Positions 21,640-32,217 of a DNA stretch of 64,000 nt are shown here, one piece after another. The notes below the pieces were generated by a model. That model searched no databases, had not been told where the DNA came from, and was given only the letters and a program-made list of their open reading frames with translations. Position numbers and translations under genes: made by a program. The DNA is taken from NCBI GenBank assembly GCA_014843695.1, contig CM026403.1:49970334-50034333 (forward strand), read 5' to 3'. Numbering within the stretch: position 1 is the first letter of the stretch; the number at the start of each line of letters is the position of its first letter. This stretch comes from Archivesica marissinica. Lineage: Eukaryota; Mollusca; Bivalvia; Venerida; Vesicomyidae.

Positions 21640-21745
21640 TTTTATTGCTCGATTCATTTTGTACATATGTAATACAAAACATGACAATTTAAAGAGAAGC
21701 AAACGAGTCGGACCACAGGTTCTAACAACATTAGTTAGGTCAAGA
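21640..21745 (-). mobile_element. LINE G 3' tail fragment
   Basis: On the minus strand: aatgttgttagaacctgtgg then ... gcaataaaatatagcta, matching the family G tail. Confidence 0.65.
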
Positions 21746-21929
21746 AATATAGATTTTCTCCCATTTTTTGTAGAACTCAAAAATGTAGAATTTTATAGGA
21801 ATTGGACATGTAGTTTTTATATTTAATATTATCTCATTTCTTTTGCATACAATACATCAACTATGCATCAGAGATGTTCATGTCAGATCAGATATGCCCA
21901 CTCGTTGAATACAATTCAGTTTAGCTCGA

Positions 21930-22475
21930 TTGCTAAACAAGTTATTTCAATGTAATAAATTTACTGTTCAAAGAATTACTCTATTTAATAAAACTAGAGC
22001 GCTTCATCCCCTTAGTGTCAACCTGCTTTTACATGGCCGCGAAACACTAAATGTGAACGAAAATATAATTATATTTGCAGCAGTTCAAACGTATATTAAA
22101 CAATCAAAGCGTTTCTAATTTGTGATCACGTTAGCAACACAACATTCGCTATGTTAATAACTTCCGATCGTGCGCACCATGGGGATCTCTCACCTGGGGA
22201 ACGGAACCTAGCAACAGCGTTAGTAAAAGTTGAGTTTTTTTATATTTTTATCATTCAAACACTGTTTCAATTGCCTTTCGACTTGATAAATAATATCTCA
22301 TTATACTTCAAATATGCATGTCATAAGTTACATATTCGCCAGTATTGCACTAAGTTCAACATCCTCTCATGGGAAGGGCCAATTACTAATGTTGTTCAGA
22401 ACTTGTGGCCCAACCCATTTGCTTTTGCTCTTATTATATATGTCTTTGAATAAAATAAATAAAATAAAATATGAT
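21930..22475 (+). mobile_element. LINE G carboxyl end and 3' UTR
   Basis: The open frame to 22118 ends NLLLHGRETLNVNENIIIF, AAVQTYIKQSKRF, stop: the usual carboxyl end of a LINE polyprotein. The 3' UTR ends aacttgtggcccaacccatt and (aataa)n. Strongly 5'-truncated. Confidence 0.75.
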
Positions 22476-23008
22476 TAAACTAAATTAAGCTAAACAAGTT
22501 TTAACAACATTAGATAAATCGTTCTAGAGACCCCATGAAATCTATCTCTATAATTGATAAGTATGCCAAGTATTAAATGTGACATGCGTAGTTGGCCTGT
22601 TGTGCAACAACATATTGTAATGCCAAGTTTGCTCAGATTACTTTGCCGTCGTTTACCGGCAAAATGGAGCATCCTCGTTAAACGTCATATCACTTAGCCG
22701 GAAACTACCGAATTCAGAAATGTTCGGAAATGTTTGTTTTATTCTAAGCTTGGGATATTTGACTGTGGCAAGTTACGTAACGTCAAATAATCAACAAGTT
22801 ATAACGTTTCAATATAGACGAACATATATTGCTACTACTTAGTCTAGAATAAGATTATCTGCTGCCTAACGAACACTTAAAAAATTCGGTATTTTCCGGT
22901 GATACTTTCTATATATGCACAAAAACCAATTTCCAGTCAAATATTCAAGTATAATTAATACTAGTATAAAACAATAAATACGTGCATTTGTTGACTATAT
23001 AAATAGCT
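22476..23008. other. No gene seen
   Basis: AT-rich. A diverged reverse LINE tail may occupy the first 60 bases. Confidence 0.3.
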
Positions 23009-23964
23009 ATGTATCTATGTATCTATGTATCTATGTATCTATGTATCTATGTATCTCTATATCTATATATCTCTATGTATCTATGTATCTATATATCTAT
23101 GTATCTATGTATCTATATATCTATGTATATATATATCTACGTATCTATATATCTACGTATCTACGTATCTATATATCTACGTATCTATATATCTACGTAT
23201 CTATGTATCTATATATCTATATAGCTACATATCTATGTATCTATGTATCTATGTATTATCTATGTATCTATGTATCTATGTATCTATGTTATATCTATGT
23301 ATCTATGTATCTTATCTATCTATGTATTCTATGTATTATGTATCTATTATCTATGTATCTGTATTATCTATGTCTATGTATCTATGTATCTATTATCTAT
23401 GTATCATGTATGTATCTATGTATTATCTATGTATCTTATTATATATGTATCTATGTATCTATGTATTATCTATGTATCTATGTATTATGTATCTATGTAT
23501 CTATATATCTATGTATATCTATGTATCTATGTTCTATGTATCTATGTATCTATGTATCTATGTATCTATGTATCTATATATCTATGTATCTATATATCTA
23601 TGTATCTATATATCTATATGTATCTATGTATCTATGTATCTATATATCTATGTATCTATGTATCTATGTATCTATGTATCTATGTATCTATGTATCTATG
23701 TATCTATGTATCTATGTATCTATGTATCTATGTATCTATGTATCTATATATCTATGTATCTATGTATCTATGTATCTATGTATCTATGTATCTATGTATC
23801 TATGTATCTATGTATCTATATATCTATGTATCTATGTATCTATGTATCTATGTATCTATGTATATATGTATCTATATATCTATATATCTATGTATCTATG
23901 TATCTATGTATCTATGTATCTATGTATCTATGTATCTATATATCTATGTATCTATGTATCTATG
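23009..23964. repeat. (ATGTATCT)n octamer array, about 950 bp
   Basis: Octamer atgtatct with many atatatct and acgtatct variants. It is irregular at 23250-23530 and almost pure after 23620. Long YLCIYVSM frames are artefacts. Confidence 0.97.
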
Positions 23965-24144
23965 TAGTCAAACCTATCTTAAGCAGCCAGCCAAGGGACT
24001 ATCAGAAAGTGGCTGCTTAGCACATGTGGCGGCTTAATATAGGTCAAATGTGTAATAAAACAGCATATCGGGAATCTGGAGACTGGCTGCTTAATAAATG
24101 TTGGCTGCTTAATAGAGGTGACCACTAACACAGGTTTGACTGTA
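23965..24144 (-). mobile_element. MITE I, copy 1
   Basis: Ends gtcaaacct and ggtttgactgta. Internal arms (aagcagccagccaaggga; tggctgcttaataaatg) match the copy at 32998-33178 in inverse orientation. Its left end abuts the octamer array and lacks two terminal bases. Confidence 0.85.
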
Positions 24145-24149
24145 CACAC

Positions 24150-24335
24150 TTATTTAATAATATTGTATTGCAACTTTTTCACAATGAGGATAACAATTTA
24201 CAATTACCTATTACAACATTACTGTCACATTTCTAACATACATACATCCTGATAATCTCCATATACAAATACATGACATTTTCAAAGTGCAAAATGATTG
24301 GGCTACTCGTTTTGAAAACATTAGCAACAGCCCAT
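24150..24335 (-). mobile_element. LINE G 3' tail, diverged
   Basis: Minus-strand similarity (ctaatgttttcaaaacgagt, gcccaatcat ... attgcaatacaatatt) to the family G tail. Confidence 0.55.
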
Positions 24336-25065
24336 TCCAAATACATATTATACACTTAGGGCCACTTCTAACCCGACACTTATATAATTGGGTATAATTG
24401 GATTATTTGTGAAAGGATACCGATCTAATTTGGACCATGGATAAATCAACACATCATACGTAACACACAAGAAATTTCTTTTCAATTGATAAACAAAGAG
24501 TTATAAAACTTAAACAAATAACAAACAAAAATATGTTACCAATGTTCATCCACTTTCTCATCTTATAATTATTAAATTACTATATCTCGACAGATATCCA
24601 GTTGGTACTAACCTGTATAAATTTGTTATCAATTAATTAGCATGATTTTGATAACATCGCACTTATCATACCACAATATCTTGTTAGTGAACAACAGTAA
24701 AAATAAAGGATTCCAACTGAAACGACCGCTATGCATTCCGGGATAAATCGGACTTTATCGGCCAAGCGTTTCAATAGAAAAGCCAGCGAGCTCGCCCATT
24801 CATTCCCATTGCTTGAGCATTGTCAAGTCTCGTTAAGAGGAGATTGAACAATTGATTAATTATGGCATTCATATTATTACATCATAATCCTTCTGCACCC
24901 AACCAGAATTCACTAGGCTATTTTTCATTGACGTAATATATCAGGATTTTACTGATTGATAGCGCGCGACCTATTGTCGGCTATGTCCAGCTACAATTGT
25001 ACAATCAGCACTTTATAATGTCAATCTATTTTAGTGTGCACACATTTATTTTAGCTCGATTGCGA
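24336..25065. other. No gene or repeat recognised
   Basis: Unique AT-rich sequence. Confidence 0.35.
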
Positions 25066-25252
25066 AACAAGTTCTTACAACTTATATTAATCACTCTCGA
25101 TACATCATTCCTGATGGAATCCATCGCCATGAAGGAGAGAGAACTTAAATGCCTTGCATAAGGGCACAATCGTAACGGCTACAGTGGGGCTCGAACCCCG
25201 GACCTTTTGCACCTGACGCGAACGTGCATCCACTGTGCTATCACGACTTCAA
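25066..25252 (-). mobile_element. SINE B copy
   Basis: Reverse copy: tail tagctcgattgcgaaacaag, middle gatggaatccatcgccatga, B-box region ggggctcgaaccccggacc, head end gctatcacgac. Confidence 0.88.
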
Positions 25253-25371
25253 TTTAGTTATTTTATAATTGCACCACATCCCCATAACATTGTGCTATAT
25301 GTACGTGTTTTGGAAAGCCTGCCTTCTAAATATATTACTGTAATAGTATATACTATATAATAATACAGGTC

Positions 25372-25565
25372 TTGCTAACTTAGTTTAATCGCTCTCTAGA
25401 CCTCATTCCTGATGGAATCCATCGCCACGAGAGTGAGAGAAGATGCACTGTGTAATTTAAGTGCCTTGTTACCCAAAGGCACAATCATAACTGCTACAAC
25501 TGGACACGAACTCGAGATCTTTCACACCTGAAGCGAACACTCTACCACTGCGCTATCACGACATC
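25372..25565 (-). mobile_element. SINE B copy, older
   Basis: cattcctgatggaatccatc ... gcacaatcataactgctaca ... cactgcgctatcacgac. More diverged than its neighbour 120 bp away, and lacking the last tail part. Confidence 0.82.
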
Positions 25566-25819
25566 CATTAGAAGCACTCTACTCTGTATCATGATTAACA
25601 TGACTTGATATTTTGTTCCACAACAAACCTCCTGCTACCGTATTAATGGCTACACAGCTGATCATTCTGGCACACCATTTCTCCACGGTATAAACTTCGT
25701 TCGGAACGTAGTTATCGCTTCTGTGTCAAGCTTGTCCGGAATTAGACTGGGAACAGGCGTTGATATAATTTGCCTGGTCAGTCATATAAATATATTTGTT
25801 GTTGTTTTTTGTTTGTTTT

Positions 25820-25948
25820 ATACTTTATTTATTTTACAACGATTGCGAAGCAAGTTTTAACAACTTATATTAATCACTCTCGTTGGCACGGACGAAAGCG
25901 TATATGTGGTCATTCGTGTAGTAGGAAACCGGAGTACCCGGAGAAAAC
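25820..25948 (-). mobile_element. SINE A 3' part inside MITE H
   Basis: actttatttattttacaacg ... gttggcacggacgaaagcg ... ggagtacccggagaaaaca. The head is absent. Confidence 0.85.
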
Positions 25949-25964
25949 ACCGTATTGAGTTTCT

Positions 25965-26256
25965 ACAGACGGATATGTAGTCCAGTGGTAACACGCTGGA
26001 CTGGTAATCCAGGGATCGCAGGTTCGACCCCCCCCCCGTCTGACCCTAATAAAATTAACAGTCTTTCAGATGGGACGTTAAACCGAGGTCTCATGTCGGT
26101 GCTTTACATCGTGCACGTACAAGAATCAGAGGATATTCTGGAATGGGTCTCTGTCTGTATCATGCACTATCCTCCAAAATCTAAAATAACTAATCTCTTC
26201 AGGAGGCGTCGCTCATATGGGCAACCGGTAGCGACGATAAATAAACGTAAAAACAC
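25965..26256 (+). mobile_element. SINE C, full-length with 11-bp target duplication
   Basis: Head agtccagtggtaacacgctg, B box aggttcgaccc, body accctaataaaattaacagt, core cgtgcacgtacaagaatc, end aataaacgtaaaaacac. Flanked by attgagtttct at 25954-25964 and 26257-26267. This is the best SINE C copy in the window. Confidence 0.93.
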
Positions 26257-26387
26257 ATTGAGTTTCTGATCACATCAACCAGAAGTAAATTAGTGAAACC
26301 GACAGACTGTGACCCAGGCTAGTCCAGAATCTGCTACTACATACGTATATAAACCGCCACACTATTTAGTTTAAAGTTTAGTTTAAA

Positions 26388-26575
26388 AACTTTAAACTTT
26401 ATTTATTTTACAACGATTGCGAAGCAAGTAGTAACAACTTATATTAATCACTCTCGTTGGTGCGGATGAAAGCGTATATGTGGTCATTCGTGTAGGAGGA
26501 AACCAGAGTACCCGGAGAAAACCCACCTGTCCGATCTGGCGACCACCGTACCATCTCACATACTTCCCGGTACAC
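26388..26575 (-). mobile_element. SINE A copy
   Basis: Reverse copy from tail (actttatttattttacaacg) through ccacctgtccgatctggcga to catacttcccggtac. The tRNA-like head is truncated. Confidence 0.88.
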
Positions 26576-26896
26576 GACAAAACAAACATAATGTTGATAA
26601 AAACACAAGTTCAAGAAATGCAAATGATAGAAATATAGACTTGGTACCAAACTGTTGCTACTATGCCGAAATACCAAATTTTCAAATGACAGAACCCACC
26701 TGATAACTTTAGTGTGCATACATTATTTGTTTTAAAGAAAGAGAATTTCATTGTACATGTATATCTAAATGAGAGGATTTGCAAATGTCAAGACGTTACG
26801 AGCATTTATAGTTTACCTAATTAGCATAATGATCCATTACTTATGCTAATTAGGTAATATTAATACGGCTATAGCTGCGCAACCTGACTGCCGATT
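26576..26896. other. Unique stretch with perfect 15-bp inverted repeat
   Basis: ACCTAATTAGCATAA (26815-26829) and its exact complement (26841-26855), separated by 11 bases, form a strong hairpin. Otherwise nothing recognised. Confidence 0.6.
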
Positions 26897-27122
26897 CAGG
26901 GATCACAGGTTCGATCCCCCGTCTGACCCACATACTATTAACAGTCTTTTAGATGGGATATTAAACCGAGGTCTCGTGTCGGTGCTTTATACTGTGCACG
27001 TAAAAGAACCAGAGGAAACTCTGGAATGGGTATATGTCTGTATCATTGCTCTATCTTCCAAAGTCTCAGCAGGTGTCGCTGAAATGGGCAACCAGTAGCG
27101 ACGATAAATAAACGTAAAACAC
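26897..27122 (+). mobile_element. SINE C, head-truncated
   Basis: B box acaggttcgatcccccgtct through gtgcacgtaaaagaaccaga to gacgataaataaacgtaaaa. Confidence 0.88.
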
Positions 27123-27264
27123 ATACACGCCGATGTACATGTACACGTATGACATGTTCGTGAATTGGAGCGAATTCACTTTCATTTGCACACGACATGA
27201 GCTTTTTTCGTACTTGCTTTTGACGTATGCGTTTTTTTTCTGCACTATGTTGTTCATGTTTCAT

Positions 27265-27267
27265 GTG

Positions 27268-27343
<76 letters not shown>

Positions 27344-27344
27344 T
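27265..27344. repeat. (GTGC)n microsatellite, 20 copies
   Basis: Pure tetranucleotide, CpG-rich. Open in several frames, not coding. Confidence 0.97.
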
Positions 27345-27680
27345 ATTCGAACAGCAGCATGTCCTACTATACGCAACACATTCAATGGAAACAGAAGATG
27401 ATTACAATAAATTACAGTTCTTCGATCAATTATGACGGCTATTCACCTTGTAATTAGTTGTCAAGAGATGTATTCATTTCTACAACTGATGAACGTTAAG
27501 TGGACGGCGTTATGCCGAACATACACAGCAATGTGGGAAACTATTGTCTGACCCATTATATTGATTACTTCTTGTCATTGAAAAGCAGTGCTCTAAGCGT
27601 ACTTACATATGTATGTTTATGAAAACGAATCTGTAGTGAATCATAATCATAGACACAATTCTACTACCAGATACACCGTT
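27345..27680. other. No gene seen
   Basis: Short frames only. Confidence 0.3.
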
Positions 27681-28302
27681 GTACAACGTTAATACCTTTG
27701 GTTATTTTGTTTGTACAGCGTTAATACCTTTGGTTATTTTGTTTGTACAGCGTTAATACCTTTGGTTATTTTGTTTGTACAACGTTAATACCTTTGGTTA
27801 TTTTGTTTGTACATCGTTAATACCTTTGGTTATTTTGTTTGTACAGCGTTAATACCTTTGGTTATTTTGTTTGTACAGCGTTAATAAGGCTTACAACCTT
27901 TGGTTATTTTGTTTGTACAACGTTAATAAGGCTTACAACCTTTGGTTATTTTGTTTGTACAACGTTAATAAGGCTTACAACCTTTGGTTATTTTGTTTGT
28001 ACAACGTTAATAAGGCTTACAACCTTTGCTTATTTTGTTTGTACAACGTTAATAAGGCTTACAACCTTTGCTTATTTTGTTTGTACAACGTTAATAAGGA
28101 TTACAACCTTTGGTTATTTTGTTTGTACATCGTTAATAAGGCTTACAACCGTTGGTTATTTTGTTTGTACAACGTTAATAAGGCTTACAACCGTTGCTTA
28201 TTTTGTTGTTACAACGTTAATAAGGCTTACAACCGTTGGTTATTTTGTGTGTACAACGTTAATAAGGCCTGCAACCTTTGGTTATTTAACTTATTTTGTA
28301 GA
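27681..28302. repeat. Two-form minisatellite: 32-bp x6 then 42-bp x10
   Basis: Units at 27681, 27713, 27745, 27777, 27809 and 27841 are 32 bp (gtacagcgttaatacctttg...). From 27873 each unit has ten extra bases (aggcttacaa inserted after aata) and recurs every 42 bp. Because 42 is a multiple of 3, long frames persist; they are not genes. Confidence 0.95.
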
Positions 28303-28335
28303 CTTTGACCTGCACATCACATCAGTGGACAATAG

Positions 28336-28552
28336 TTAACCCTTAACTTGCCGAATAAATTGAACAGAATGTGCAAACAACACAGATCCAGATCAGCCGG
28401 CGTAGCGGCGCATTTGATCAGGATCTATGTTGTTTGCTATACCAGACAAGTGTCTTAGCTTCATTATTCGAATAGCAAACAGCATAGAGCCTGATCGGCT
28501 CTATGCTATTTTCAAAAGCGACGTTTGTAGAGATTGGCAGGTTAAGGGTTAA
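28336..28552. mobile_element. MITE J, copy 1 (TTAA-flanked)
   Basis: 217 bp including TTAA at both ends, with inner ends cccttaact/aggttaaggg. It contains a long hairpin between tgcaaacaacacagatcc and ggatctatgttgtttgc. TTAA targets are used by piggyBac- and Kolobok-type transposases. Confidence 0.88.
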
Positions 28553-28609
28553 ACTACCATAAACATATTCTTCAATAAAGTAATATTTAACAGCCGTGTC
28601 CGTAGTCAG

Positions 28610-28895
28610 GAGGGGCCTCCGTGGCTGAGTTGCTACGGCAGGATGGGGCCTCCGTGGTTGTGTGGTTACGGCAGGAGGGGTCTCCGCAGCTGAGTGGTTA
28701 CGGAAGGAGGCGCCTCCATGGCTATGTGTGGTTACGGCAGGAGGGGTCTCCGTGGCTGTGTGGTTACGGCAGGAGGGGCCTCCGTGGCTGTGTGGTTACG
28801 GCAGGAGGGGCCTCCGTGGCTGTGTGGTTACAACAGGAGGGGCCTCCGTGGCTGAGTTGCTACGGCAGTAGGGGCCTCCGTGGCTGTGTGGAACC
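28610..28895. repeat. 32-33-bp minisatellite made of a SINE A-box
   Basis: About nine copies of ggcctccgtggctgagttgc/tgtgtggttacggcagg. The unit equals the start of a tRNA-like SINE head, with TGGCTGAGTGGTT fitting the Pol III A-box consensus. SINE E heads in the window read ccgtggctgagttgtta. Confidence 0.9.
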
Positions 28896-29286
28896 ATGTG
28901 GGCGAGCATTCTAAGATGATTAAGATTCTTGCTTCGATTATTCGTGAAGTGTCTGTAGATTTGTAGAATGTTGTCTTGTAGTGTGGTGGTCTTCAAGTAT
29001 TCAATGATGGTGCAATAAAACGACAACTGGAGGAGGCATATACTTCGTCTTCATTGTGACAAGTCCTGATGGTCTCTTCTTTATGAACGGCTTTTCTTAT
29101 GGTCACCCTCCTCACTGTTGGGCATCCCGCAGCAGCATATAACCGGATCTGGCAGTTAGACATCTGGTCCTCTCTGTCACTCCAGGGTCTGGTCATATCT
29201 CCACCACTTCCGTAAGACGGTGATGCTGGAGAGCGTGTCACTTGTTGCAAGGTCGACAACCAGAATATCCCAGAATCCTACGACCT
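28896..29286. other. No gene seen
   Basis: Short frames only, between two minisatellites. Confidence 0.3.
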
Positions 29287-29716
29287 ACGATCCCGACCGC
29301 GACGTGCACGTCGTGAGGAGATCGGCCGGGCCGCTGCGAGATGTACCCCGACCGCGACGTGCACGTCGTGAGGAGAACGGCCGGGCTGCTGTGAGATGTA
29401 CCCCGACCGCGACGTGCACACCGTGAGGAGATCGGCCGGGCGGCTGCGAGATGTACCCCGACCGCGACGTGCACGCCGTGAGGAGATCGGCCGGGCTGCT
29501 GCTAGATGTACCCCGACCGCGACGTGCACGTCGTGAGGAGATCGGCCGGGCTGTTGCGAGATGTACCCCGACCGCGACGTGCACGCCGTGAGGAGATCGG
29601 CCGGGCTGCTGCGAGATGTACCCCGACCGCGACGTGCACGTCGTGAGGAGATCGGCCGGGCTGCTGCGAGATGTACCCCGACTGTGACGTGCACACCGTG
29701 AGGAGATCGGCCGGGG
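29287..29716. repeat. GC-rich 55-bp minisatellite, about 7.8 copies
   Basis: The unit contains the 14-bp palindrome CGACGTGCACGTCG and gaggagatcggccgggctgc. It is far more GC- and CpG-rich than its surroundings. It abuts a SINE C fragment. Confidence 0.95.
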
Positions 29717-29736
29717 CGTACTGTGATAATATAGAG

Positions 29737-29852
29737 CTGTCTCTGTCTGTATCATTGCACTATCCTCCAACAATCTAAAATGACTAATCTCTTCAGGAGG
29801 CGTCGCTCAAATGGGCAACCGGTAGCGCCGATAACCGCAAACGCAAAACAAT
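29737..29852 (+). mobile_element. SINE C 3' fragment
   Basis: tctctgtctgtatcattgca ... ttcaggaggcgtcgctcaaa ... accggtagcgccgataa. Confidence 0.85.
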
Positions 29853-29939
29853 ACACTGGCGTTTTCGCTTGCCCTAATGGTTCATGGCGGCGAGAGTAAT
29901 TAGACCAATCCTCACCATCATCTTCTTCATCATCATCAT

Positions 29940-30053
<114 letters not shown>

Positions 30054-30141
30054 CAAGAGAACCATTAAAAAGTGTTCAGAGTCGCTCACCTCGTATTCTT
30101 AGGTTGAATTTTGAAATGAAGGAAAATTCTCAACAAGAATC

Positions 30142-30893
30142 ATGTTAATCTTGACAAATACAGCTCACTAAACATATATTATGTCAATCTTGACAAATAC
30201 AGCTCACTAAACATATATTATGTCAATCTTGACAAATACAGCTCACTAAACATATATTATGTGGAAGTCGTGATAGCGCAGTGGATGAGCGTTCGCTTCA
30301 GGTGCGAAAGGTCCGGAGTTCGAGCCCCACTGGAGCCGTTACGAGTGTGCCCTTAGGCAAGGCATTTAAATTCCACGTTGCCTCTTCTCTCTCCCTCGTG
30401 GCGATGGATTCCATCAGGAATGAGGTCTCGAGAGTGATTTATATAAGTTGAAATAACTTGTTTCGCAATCGAGCTAAAATAAAATTTGTATAAACTAAAC
30501 ATATATTATGTCAATCTTGACAAATACAGCTCACTAAACATATATTATGTCAATCTTGACAAATACAGCTCACTAAACATATATTATGTCAATCTTGACA
30601 AATACAGCTCACTAAACATATATTATGTTAATCTTGACAAATACAGCTCACTAAACACATATTATGTTGATCTTGATAAATAAAGCTCACTAAACATATT
30701 TTACGTTAATCTTGATAAATAAAGCTCACTAAACATATGTTACGTTAATCTTGACAAATACAGCTCACTAAACACATATTATGTTGATCTTGACAAATAA
30801 AGCTCACTAAACATATATTACGTTAATCTTGACAAATGAAGCTCACTAAACATATATTATGTTAATCTTGACAAATGAAAGCTCACTAAAACA
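30142..30893. repeat. 39-bp minisatellite, interrupted by SINE B
   Basis: Unit aaacatatattatgtcaatc + ttgacaaatacagctcact. About 3 copies precede and about 10 follow the SINE B at 30262-30495. Units grow more varied towards the right. Confidence 0.95.
30262..30495 (+). mobile_element. SINE B, full-length, inside the 39-bp array
   Basis: Head ggaagtcgtgatagcgcagt (A box), B box gagttcgagcccc, middle gatggattccatcaggaatg, tail gtttcgcaatcgagctaaaa, end tttgtataaact. Both flanks read aaacatatattatgt, and removing the element restores the array register. Confidence 0.93.
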
Positions 30894-31529
30894 TAAAGTG
30901 CAGTGAAATTTGGTGAAAATCGCACTGCAAATAAAGAGGTTATGACAAGTTGAGTATCTCAAACTGAAAATTATGGAGGCGGCCATCTTGGATTACCCAA
31001 GTCACATGTCTTTTTAAAAATATCTAATTACAATCATTTTCTCAACACAAAATTGTAATATAACATTTCTATTAAAAACTGCCTGCGTAGCTACATACAC
31101 TTATTTTAACTTATTTAACAATACTTATTTGTGTGTCAGATACAAATGTTTACATTAGTTTGTTTAACAAGAAGTCAAGTTTAATGTAGTCATGACGTCA
31201 TAACTACCCACACTTACGGGATTCAAACTGGCAGCCATTTTGAACAATGTTTCAAGTTATCAAATTCCCATGACTGCTTTATTTGAAATTCGATTTTCAT
31301 AGTATTTTGTTTAGTATGATGCTCCCATTTTCAGTTAGTTGGTGTTTAAATGGGCAAACATTTTGTCCAAGCTTTCTCTTTATTTAGGCTTTATGCATTT
31401 ACTAATCACCAATATGTCATGGTTACAAGTGCACGGTCAAATCGCCAATCGGATTAGTCTTATGAACATGACATGGATATTGCTTTCACCTGTATACTAC
31501 TATGGATTACACAAAGTAAGTTTAGCCAT
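30894..31529. other. No gene seen
   Basis: Contains atggaggcggccatcttgg (30973) and atgacgtcataac (31191), isolated YY1-like and CRE-like motifs with no exon beside them. Confidence 0.35.
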
Positions 31530-31705
31530 TCAAGTGTTTACAACATTATATTAATCGCTCTCGAGACATCGTTCCTCGTAGAATCCATTGAGAGAGAAGA
31601 GGTAACGTGGATTTAAGTGCCTTGCCTAAGACACCACCACCGGGTTCTGACTGAGCTCGAACTCACAATATCGTATGGACTACAAGGCGGACACCACATC
31701 CATTA
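31530..31705 (-). mobile_element. SINE B-like copy, diverged
   Basis: caacattatattaatcgctc tcgagacatcgttcc ... gagctcgaactcac ... reverse SINE B with a different head. Confidence 0.65.
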
Positions 31706-32039
31706 TACCAAAATGGTTCTACAATTATATGAAAACCTTATTCTCTTCTAGTCTATTAATTAATCACTTCCCTGTCTTCTCATTTACCTATGGTTACTCA
31801 AGTTTCTGTGTAAAGATATAATATTATTACATTTGCTCGTTAATTGTGTAAATGACAGTACATTATTTGATGGAATTTCATTAGAATAGTGCCAGTAAAT
31901 ACATAATTCTAATGAAATTCTATGACATGAGTTTTTTGTAAAAATAAGAAAACCAGTTAATGAATTGTCGTCTGCTACACTTATTTGAACTATTTATAGC
32001 CTTAATAGCATGCAAAGGGTTAATTATTTATTAATGTTT
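31706..32039. other. Unique stretch with 15-bp perfect inverted repeat
   Basis: GAATTTCATTAGAAT (31873-31887) and its exact complement (31906-31920) with an 18-base loop. Nothing else seen. Confidence 0.6.
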
Positions 32040-32217
32040 AAAAATGTGTGTGTTTTACGTTTATTTATCGTCGCTACCGGTTGCCCATATGAGCGACGCC
32101 TCCTGAAGAGATTAGTCATTTTAGATTTTTGGAGGATAGTGCGATGATGCAGACAGAGTCTCCTCTGGTTCTTTTACGTGCACGGTGTACAGCACCGAGA
32201 CGAGACCTCGGTTTAAA
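32040..32217 (-). mobile_element. SINE C 3' part
   Basis: Reverse: gtgttttacgtttatttatc ... agagtctcctctggttcttt ... acgagacctcggtttaaag. Head missing. Confidence 0.87.

Larger units (their letters stand above)
25743..26321 (-). mobile_element. MITE H, copy 4, hosting two SINEs
   Basis: Reverse copy with ends tagactggg (25743) and cccaggcta (26313-26321), flanked by 9-bp duplications gtccggaat (25734-25742) and gtccagaat (26322-26330). It is an internally deleted form: left end runs straight to gatcagaaactcaat. SINE C sits inside with its own duplication, and a SINE A piece interrupts the other side. Confidence 0.85.

Noticed and set aside
23009..24037. Frames of 264-331 residues rich in YLCIYVSM
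   Set aside because: Translation of the octamer array in three frames.
27839..28339. 166- and 145-residue repeats proteins
   Set aside because: Produced by 42-bp units; two frames equally open, no gene context.
29238..29773. Arg/Ser-rich minus-strand frames up to 162 residues
   Set aside because: The 55-bp GC-rich unit lacks stops in several frames; frame changes every unit.
31339..31554. 71-residue hydrophobic frame
   Set aside because: Ends inside a SINE B-like repeat; no other support.
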